DNA of 39,036 nucleotides, from positions 1 to 39,036 of the forward strand of contig NZ_JADEWV010000045.1 of NCBI RefSeq assembly GCF_015207455.1, in the 5' to 3' direction. This stretch comes from Microcoleus sp. LEGE 07076 (GTDB taxonomy: Bacteria > Cyanobacteriota > Cyanobacteriia > Cyanobacteriales > Microcoleaceae). Of the stretch, positions 33,701-39,036 are shown in pieces. Below the pieces are notes generated by a model that worked only from the letters and a program-made list of their open reading frames with translations, was not told where the DNA came from and did not search any database. How positions within the stretch are numbered: the stretch's first letter is position 1; every line of letters starts with the position of its first letter. A program made the translations under genes and the position numbers.

Positions 33701-36355
33701 TTGATCGCAAGCAGCTAGAGCATCGCTTAACTTGCCTTGTTCTAAATAAAATTCAGCCCGTTTTTGGAAATAATCTGCTGATTCTTGGTTCATGATTGCC
33801 GTAGGATTTTTAGGTTTTTCAAAAGATATTAAATTTGGGGGCTTTTTTGAGGAAAATAGATTAGTCTGTGCCAGCATCTTTTTGAGTGAATTCAAATTGA
33901 CTAAAATATCTTCAGTCAATGGGTTTTGATACATTAACTGTCGAATTGGGTAACAGTTAAAGCTTTCTCCTATTACATAATAATGTTCGAGATTTAGCTG
34001 TTGAGCGATCACCCAATAATAGTGCCTGATATAATTGGGAGAAACTAGCTCAATTACTTTTGTTCCCGAAGCACAAAATATAATATTTGTCACACCGCTG
34101 CCGTGCGGCGCTACAATAGCTTTGGCGCGAGAAAATAATGCTATTTGCTCCTCCAAACTAATAGATTCTAGTAGCACTGAAACAAAGCCAAATCCGCTTA
34201 AAAATTGGATTACCTGTTCTTCATTGATGACTCGGCGATAGTTGGATTGGCTGCGGCTGATATAGATGCGTTCTGGATAAAGATATTTGCGATCGTCTTG
34301 CTCGCTTACCTGTGTACCTCTAGCGAGAAATATGTTCGCACTACAGAGTTTTGTAAATTTTTCATTTAAAAAAACCCGTCTCAAAAACTCAAGCGCCTGC
34401 GGCGACAGCCAGCCCAAATATCCGGAAAAAGAGGGAACAATTAATTGTTTGGCTTGAATGTAAGGATGGCGATCGCTCTCGATAATTTTATATTCAGGAA
34501 TCCCTAACGCTTTCAGGGTTTCTAGCTGAAAAGGCTGCTGGTAGCTATTAACCAAAAACCAATCGATCTCTTCCAGATTTATCCCCCAACGCTGCAAAAC
34601 TTCAATCCGGGGCAAAATATCCACCATCCAGTGAAAATAGACATTTCCCGAAAGTCCAGCCAATACCGCCACCGTACCGTCTATCTTTTCTAAAGGCGGC
34701 AATTCTTCCGGTTTTAAATTCAGAAACCTGTGCTGAGTAGAATGTTGATTTTCGCATCCCGGCAACTCACCCGGATATTCGCGGGAAAGTTCGGGTAAAA
34801 GCCGATCGCCAGAATCGATAATAGCAATAGCATTGCAAATCATCCAAGAATTTTGCTGCGGTACAATCCAAGCCCGCCCGTTTGGGAGCGAAGTCACAAA
34901 CGTTTCCGGCGACTCAACAGCAGTCTCTCCCTGCTGAGCACAAGAATATACGCCATTACCTAAATGCAGCGGCTCAAACTGTCTGAAAATGCGCCTGAGA
35001 CACCGCTGACAATCTAAACCCTGACAGTCCGATTTTTGCTGTTTATTCCCGTTAACAAGGGAGGGCTGTTTCATAATTTCAAAATCAGAGTCCGACAGGG
35101 GTTTAAACCCTTGGCGGGCTGAGGGAGAATCCCTCAACTCCTGCTGCTTTTTCAATACAGCCTGCAACTGCTCGGAAATATCAGAGCGATCGCCCGCAAT
35201 TGCCAGCACCATGTGGTAAACTACAATTGCCGCCGAAAATCGTTTCTGCTGACTCAAGCAATCAGCCAGCCGCCAATAAATATCTGCATTATTAGGTTGA
35301 ACTTGTAAAGCTTTTTGGTAATATTGTTCCGCTTGTTCGTAGCCACCGTAATCGAATAAAGCGTTGCCCAAATGGAAGTAAGTCTCTGCTAAATCCAGGA
35401 GCAATGATGAAGGATGAAGCGGATTTTTAGCAAGACTAGGAATCGCGCCACCAGAGCCGTCCTTTCCTTGAAGTTGCTTCAGAAATCTGACACAGGCTAT
35501 TTGAGCTCGATCGAGTTCATTAAATTCTTGTACGGAAGTCAACCGCATCTCTACTTGGTGGCAAAAACCATCAACAAACTCGCTTTGCATAGAAATAGCA
35601 TTTTGCCAACATAACATGGCCTCAGCTAATTTGCCTTGTGCCATCAAAGAAAAAGCCCGATCGCTGTATGCTGAAATATGATGCGACTGTTTGCTAATTA
35701 CCCGCTCAAAACATTCTACTGCAAAAGTATGCAGCCCCAATCTTTGAAATGCTTTGCCCAAATTGTAACGTGCCATGACTAATTCTGGCTGCAACTCGAT
35801 CGCGCGGCGGCAAAGGGCGATCGCTTCCTCTGGCTTCCCCAGTTGCAACATAGAAATAGCTAAATTATTGTACAGAGCAGCATCATCGGGGGCTATAGCT
35901 ATTCCCGCTTGAAAAACCACAATTGCTTCGTCAACTTTGCCCTCCTGCACCAGAATGCAGCCCCAATTGCTGTAGGCATTTACTGCGTAGGATAAAAAAG
36001 CTGGTTGAGAGCTTTTTTTCCAGCAAGATATCGCTTGCTGGTAACTGTAAATCGCTGCTTCTATCCTGAGTTGCTGTTGAACGACAACGCCGGTATTGTA
36101 GTGAGCTTTAACGTCATCTGGGTTGACAGCCAGTGCCTGCTGGTAGCTGTCAATCGCCCCTGTAAAATCCCCCTGCTGTTGCAGAACTCTACCCAAATTG
36201 TGCTGCAATTCGGGGCTGTTTTTTCCGAGAGTTAGTGCCTGTTGGTAGTGAAAAGCAGCATCTTCTATCTTTCCCGCGCGATCGCACAGCAAACCCATTT
36301 TGGCAAAAGCTTCTACTAAATTGGAATTTTGTTCCATCCCTTGGGTGATGAGCAT
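30722..36355 (-). CDS. Giant TPR protein with embedded GT61 glycosyltransferase
   Basis: An 1877-residue protein. Residues about 1-280 and 320-410 are TPRs. A CxxxxCxxC cluster near 440 precedes a GT61-type (DUF563) domain at about 455-800, with GNVYFHWMVDILPRIEVLQR, SNYRRVINEEQVIQFLSGFG and IVAPHGSGVTNIIFCASGTK. From 855 to the end are TPRs arranged as long repeats: near 975, 1282 and 1569 a block of about 200 residues restarts (YIQRAEDYYAQGKFE-type opening, then NLARVW and ECWYEAYSLEP). Blocks are split by Ser/Gln/Ala-rich linkers of about 100 residues. An earlier half block starts at 856. No signal peptide or membrane span is seen. It is first in the enzyme operon, 184 bp after the RTX gene. 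Confidence 0.9.
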   Translation of the reverse strand: MLITQGMEQNSNLVEAFAKMGLLCDRAGKIEDAAFHYQQALTLGKNSPELQHNLGRVLQQQGDFTGAIDSYQQALAVNPDDVKAHYNTGVVVQQQLRIEAAIYSYQQAISCWKKSSQPAFLSYAVNAYSNWGCILVQEGKVDEAIVVFQAGIAIAPDDAALYNNLAISMLQLGKPEEAIALCRRAIELQPELVMARYNLGKAFQRLGLHTFAVECFERVISKQSHHISAYSDRAFSLMAQGKLAEAMLCWQNAISMQSEFVDGFCHQVEMRLTSVQEFNELDRAQIACVRFLKQLQGKDGSGGAIPSLAKNPLHPSSLLLDLAETYFHLGNALFDYGGYEQAEQYYQKALQVQPNNADIYWRLADCLSQQKRFSAAIVVYHMVLAIAGDRSDISEQLQAVLKKQQELRDSPSARQGFKPLSDSDFEIMKQPSLVNGNKQQKSDCQGLDCQRCLRRIFRQFEPLHLGNGVYSCAQQGETAVESPETFVTSLPNGRAWIVPQQNSWMICNAIAIIDSGDRLLPELSREYPGELPGCENQHSTQHRFLNLKPEELPPLEKIDGTVAVLAGLSGNVYFHWMVDILPRIEVLQRWGINLEEIDWFLVNSYQQPFQLETLKALGIPEYKIIESDRHPYIQAKQLIVPSFSGYLGWLSPQALEFLRRVFLNEKFTKLCSANIFLARGTQVSEQDDRKYLYPERIYISRSQSNYRRVINEEQVIQFLSGFGFVSVLLESISLEEQIALFSRAKAIVAPHGSGVTNIIFCASGTKVIELVSPNYIRHYYWVIAQQLNLEHYYVIGESFNCYPIRQLMYQNPLTEDILVNLNSLKKMLAQTNLFSSKKPPNLISFEKPKNPTAIMNQESADYFQKRAEFYLEQGKLSDALAACDQALKQKPDFAPAYKTLGKVSQVQGNLDKAKHWYVKALEIQPDFAEVYSNLATLYTQQKDWERALICYQKANSAQVKYPIANSSQGVLAFKDDDIEVYIQGAEAFYAQRKFEQAASACQRVIQVKADARAYKILGNARQAQGKVEEAKNCYAKAIELDPDFAEAYTNLGTLYAQEQQWQSAIAFYQKAIALQPNLASTYRNLARVWAQMGQLSEADECWFKAYSLEPAKATPEEHIHLGDNFLKQNQVTQAIRCYCHAIELNPNSNEAYQQLGNALKAQKKVQEEVASYRKIIERPANIFGDLFKTVVVSLNPKSELPENPQTSTLQGNVAANSLQLDSTISAEKPRLQLQQPTTIPAVPQQLNTIALSENFAPATQNSADVLSQVTVVDSGFTADFRQQETAEDCIQRAESYSAQKHFEQAIAECKRAIGIKPDAVAAYKLWGKILQLQGNIEEAIECYKKALKIKSNDAEIYVNLGTLYAMAKQLPSAIACYQKAIAIQPNLAPAYRNLARVWRQQGKLEEANECWYEAYSLEPEKVSPDQHFKLGNLLFKQGRISYAIACYRRAIELNPNLTAAYQNLAIALKKQGKLDEAAVCLQKVAAVKGNSSVSGGLAADTFAPATQVKGDRISQKPAAAVEVGDAIASSPPASNLNNGHSKSAQSLTLSALDSGNCNSGKPAAIVNSVSAETYIKQAEDYYAQGKFEETIAQCKRAIEIKPEAALAYKIAGNATQAMGKVDAARYWYAQALEIEPNFAEIHVNLGSLCAQQKQWQKSIVCYQKAIEIKPNLASAYRNLARVFLQSGQPQAGAECWYEALTLDLNWAKPDEHFTLGNTLLELGQFDRAIACYRRAIQLEPSYADAYHNLGEVLSVMGQWEEAIAAYRQAIDLNPNFDAHHYGLGKALASLDRREDAIACYRRAIELNPNLVQAYQSLGDVLDSWGQLDEAIGCYEKTIELKPDIWEVHQKLGDALQEKGEIDEAIEAYNRAIELAKV

Positions 36356-36539
36356 ACTTAAATCACTAATTTAAAAAGGTAAATTGCAGCCACTAGCCGT
36401 AAATAACATCAAACCCTCAAGTGATTAACCAGCTTTCTGACTTTTGAAGCCCGAGCGGTTATTTTTTTGGTGAGCTTTTGGCCAGCAGATAATGTTTAAA
36501 TTCTATTAATGATAGAGCCACCCTAAATCGGGACAAATT

Positions 36540-37724
36540 TTAGATAATTTCAAAGTTGTTCGACCCAATATTCAGGTTATTGCCTACTTGAGCCACGATC
36601 GATATTTGACCGTTTTGATTGCGGTAGTACAGCGAACCGTCAACCGGGTTGTAGATCAGATTAGCTGCGCCCGCAGTCCCAGGAGTGTTGGGATTGAAAT
36701 TGGGGTCAGTAATAAATTGGTTGCCAGTTAGATTGCCCGGTATTAAAGCATTAAACACAGCTTTGTCAAGCTGAATTTTATCTTCTGTAGGGTTAAAGTC
36801 GGTCAGAGTATCCATATTATCTATGCCGAGGAACTCGAAGCCGAATGTATCAGCCCCAGCACCACCTGCGAGGGTGTCGTTTCCTCTGTCGCCAGAAATA
36901 ATATCGTTACCCGCACCGCCTTCTACGATGTCATTGCCTTTACCGCCGTACAGAATATCGTTGCCATCGCCGCCAAAAACAGTATCATTTCCTAAGTTGC
37001 CACTTACGAAATCATCGCCGGGGCCGCCTTCAACCAAATCATCGCCTTTACCGCCGTAGACAGTATCATTTCCCTCGCCGCCGCGGGCTGTATCATTTCC
37101 CTCGCCACCGAACAGCAAGTCATTGCCAGCACCGCCTTCTAGCAAGTCATTGCCTCTGTCGCCATACAGAACATCATCGTCGGCGCCGCCATCGATGACA
37201 TCATCGCCTTTACCGCCGAACACAGTATCATTTCCGTCGCCACCGAGGAGGGTATCATTGCCCTGACCGCCGAACAGCAAGTCATTGCCAGCACCGCCTT
37301 GCACCAAGTCATTACCTCGGTCGCCATACAGAACGTCATCGCCGACGTCACCATTGACTACATCATCGTCTTTACCGCCGTAGATCAGATCGTTTCCGTC
37401 GCCACCGCTGACGGTATCATTTCCTTGGTTGCCAAAAAGAACGTCATTGCCCGCGCCGCCTTCTACGATGTCATTGCCTTTACCGGCGTAGACAATATCG
37501 TTTCCGTCGCCGCCTCTCAAGATGTCATCGCCACCTAGACCGTACATGATGTCATCGCCACCTAAGCCGGCAGCTTCATCATTACCAGAGCCTAGAATGA
37601 TTTCATCGGAACCGATGTCGCCGTTAATTCTGTTTGGTAAATCCGGCGAGCCTTGGATAATTAGACCGCCAAGAGCGTTTTGTTCAACGCTTAGGGGTTG
37701 AGTGGTATTTGTTACTTGGGACAT
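36540..37724 (-). CDS. RTX beta-roll protein upstream of the TPR-GT operon
   Basis: A 394-residue secreted-type protein. Residues about 35-290 are some 27 nonapeptides of type GGxGNDxLx. They follow a 54-residue higher-order cycle of six nonapeptides (GGAGNDLLF, GGQGNDTLL, GGDGNDTVF, GGKGDDVID, GGADDDVLY, GDRGNDLLE). The cap is GGAGADTFGFEF, and the C-terminal 90 residues (TLTDFNPTEDKIQLDK) match the usual non-cleaved type I secretion tail. Oscillin, the glycosylated calcium-binding surface protein of gliding cyanobacteria, has similar repeats, but no identity is claimed. It shares strand and order with three TPR-glycosyltransferases. Confidence 0.92.
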   Translation of the reverse strand: MSQVTNTTQPLSVEQNALGGLIIQGSPDLPNRINGDIGSDEIILGSGNDEAAGLGGDDIMYGLGGDDILRGGDGNDIVYAGKGNDIVEGGAGNDVLFGNQGNDTVSGGDGNDLIYGGKDDDVVNGDVGDDVLYGDRGNDLVQGGAGNDLLFGGQGNDTLLGGDGNDTVFGGKGDDVIDGGADDDVLYGDRGNDLLEGGAGNDLLFGGEGNDTARGGEGNDTVYGGKGDDLVEGGPGDDFVSGNLGNDTVFGGDGNDILYGGKGNDIVEGGAGNDIISGDRGNDTLAGGAGADTFGFEFLGIDNMDTLTDFNPTEDKIQLDKAVFNALIPGNLTGNQFITDPNFNPNTPGTAGAANLIYNPVDGSLYYRNQNGQISIVAQVGNNLNIGSNNFEII

Positions 37725-37814
37725 AGCCTCTCATCTCGAATGGGGGGATATCTATCGAGAGCCTTGATCTCTCTTGTGAGATGTACTAGCTACAATCCTG
37801 ATGTCCGGAATAGT

Positions 37815-37843
37815 TTTATATGAAATTAGTCAACAAATGTAAA
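37815..37843 (-). promoter_or_regulatory. Sigma-70-type promoter of the RTX gene
   Basis: On the reverse strand TTTACA (37838-37843) and TATAAA (37815-37820) are separated by exactly 17 nt. Transcription would start near 37808, giving a leader of about 84 nt. This is the best promoter in the 338-bp gap (37725-38062) before the RTX gene. The rest of that gap is AT-rich and shows no gene. Confidence 0.6.
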
Positions 37844-38062
37844 GTATTTATGTTGTTTTTGTGTAAGTATATAAAAATGATCTGACCCGAAAATATTTAA
37901 CTATCCAGAACTTTTGAATTCACAATTCATAGCAAATCCTAGTTAAAAATCCCTGATAACACTCTGCTGTGGGAACCTTTCCTACACAATCGAAGTCTAA
38001 GCATATAGTGACTCACAAATAAAGGGGTTATTTAAGTCGGATTTTTGCTCACCATTCACTGC

Positions 38063-38851
38063 TCAAAACTCTTTTCGGTGAACCAGAGTTGCACTAGCTT
38101 GGTCTGTGGGAACTAGCAAGACTTCGCTAATATTGACGTGGGGCGATCGCGTCGCGCAAAAATAGACGACATCGGCTACATCGTCCGCAGTCAAAGGAGT
38201 CAATCCTTGATAGACATTTTGGGCTTTTTCTGCATCGCCGTGAAAGCGGACATTGCTAAATTCTGTTTCTACCAAACCGGGTTCTATTTCCGTCACCCGC
38301 ACCGGTGTTCCCAAAAGGTCTTGTTTCAACCCATCAGAAATCGCTCTCACTGCTGCTTTGGAAGCGCAATAAACATTACCTTTGGGGTAAGCTTGACGGC
38401 CTGCTATTGAGCCGATATTGACTACGTGGCCGCCGCCTCGGCTGACCATTCCCGGTACAATGTAGCGAGTCACGTACAGCAAGCCTTTCACATTGGTATC
38501 AATCATTTCTTCCCAATCTTGAAAGTTGCCTTCGTGCAGTTTGTCTAAACCGCGGCTCAATCCAGCATTGTTAATCAGAATATCGATGTTTTTCCAGGCA
38601 TTGGGTAGTGCAGTTATCGCCGATTCGACTTGCGGGCGATCGCGCACGTCCAATTCTAGCAAGTAAATCTGGTTCATCGATGCGATCGATTTTGTTTCTA
38701 CAAGTTCGTTTGCCAGTCGATCGAGCTTTTCTAGACGGCGGGCTGCTAAAATTAGTTTGGCTCCACCTTTGGCAAATATCTTGGCACAGGCCGCTCCGAT
38801 ACCGCTACTCGCACCCGTAATGAAAACAATTTGATTTTGGATAGAAATCAT
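38063..38851 (-). CDS. YdfG-like short-chain dehydrogenase
   Basis: A 262-residue classical SDR. It has GASSGIG (13-19), NNAG (94-97), Ser148, Tyr161 and Lys165 (YCASK), and ARR (37-39) after the second strand, which favours NADP(H). The sequence after the active site (VTEIEPGLVETEFSNVRFHG, then DDVADVVYFCATRSPHVNI) is close to YdfG-type 3-hydroxy-acid or allo-threonine dehydrogenases, so that is the likely reaction. It lies upstream of the RTX gene on the same strand but 338 bp away, so it is probably separate. A 7-bp tandem array sits just before its start. Confidence 0.9.
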   Translation of the reverse strand: MISIQNQIVFITGASSGIGAACAKIFAKGGAKLILAARRLEKLDRLANELVETKSIASMNQIYLLELDVRDRPQVESAITALPNAWKNIDILINNAGLSRGLDKLHEGNFQDWEEMIDTNVKGLLYVTRYIVPGMVSRGGGHVVNIGSIAGRQAYPKGNVYCASKAAVRAISDGLKQDLLGTPVRVTEIEPGLVETEFSNVRFHGDAEKAQNVYQGLTPLTADDVADVVYFCATRSPHVNISEVLLVPTDQASATLVHRKEF

Positions 38852-38874
38852 TTTTTGGCAGTTGGTAGTTAGTA

Positions 38875-39036
38875 GTTATTGGTTATTGGTTATTGGTTAT
38901 TGGTTATTGGTTATTGGTTATTGGTTATTGGTTATTGGTTATTGGTTATTGGTTATTGGTTATTGGTTATTGGTTATTGGTTATTGGTTATTGGTTATTG
39001 GTTATTGGTTATTGGTTATTGGTTATTGGTTATTGG
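38875..39036. repeat. Heptanucleotide tandem repeat (GTTATTG), 23 copies to window edge
   Basis: A perfect run of the 7-bp unit fills the last 162 bases and continues past the window edge. Heptanucleotide STRR arrays are known in filamentous cyanobacteria. The array starts 23 bp upstream of the SDR start codon, in its promoter zone. Confidence 0.98.

Noticed and set aside
36540-37724. Identification of the RTX protein as oscillin or a toxin
   Set aside because: Only the generic nonapeptide beta-roll and secretion tail are visible; there is no toxin domain, and length differs from the known oscillin.

Overview
The window looks like the chromosome of a filamentous, non-marine cyanobacterium, most likely Oscillatoriales (Microcoleus/Oscillatoria type). 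The signs are the many HIP1 octamers (GCGATCGC), heptanucleotide short tandem repeats, GGGGGAT-rich and AGAAACCGGGTTTCT palindromic intergenic repeats, a biliverdin-type phytochrome kinase, an NtcA-type promoter, and many TPR, HEAT and RTX repeat proteins. No rRNA, tRNA, CRISPR array or complete insertion sequence was found.

Left part (1-9.2 kb): a reverse-strand SDR/CIA30 fusion resembling the plant psbA translation factor HCF173; a reverse-strand bacteriophytochrome histidine kinase whose phospho-acceptor His is replaced by Tyr; a small membrane protein; a possible Cys-rich gene remnant; a DMT/EamA permease; and a forward SDR plus zinc alcohol dehydrogenase pair. Intergenic spaces carry hairpins and MITE-like repeats.

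Centre (9.3-23 kb): a small RTX protein; an ABC-2 exporter (ATPase and one permease); assimilatory-type nirB-nirD behind a textbook NtcA box and -10; an array of about 16 HEAT repeats resembling the tail of cyanobacterial NACHT-HEAT proteins but without an NTPase; a compact two-gene type II restriction-modification system (beta-class adenine methyltransferase and a PD-(D/E)XK-like nuclease, ATGA overlap); a small membrane-anchored protein; and a subtilisin with a multi-pass membrane tail, translationally coupled to a small beta-rich protein.

Right part (23-39 kb): a fourfold intergenic repeat in which each unit reads, on the reverse strand, as a tiny CPxCG (zinc-ribbon-like) coding tail plus a rho-independent terminator. 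Then comes the main locus, all on the reverse strand: a 394-residue RTX protein, a 1877-residue TPR protein with an embedded GT61 glycosyltransferase, a TPR-GT2 protein, a TPR-GT4 protein and a methyltransferase. The four enzyme genes are 27-35 bp apart; a second methyltransferase converges on them. I infer a dedicated glycan-building (glycoprotein or surface polysaccharide) system, possibly acting on the RTX protein. The window ends with a YdfG-like SDR and 23 copies of a 7-bp tandem repeat.
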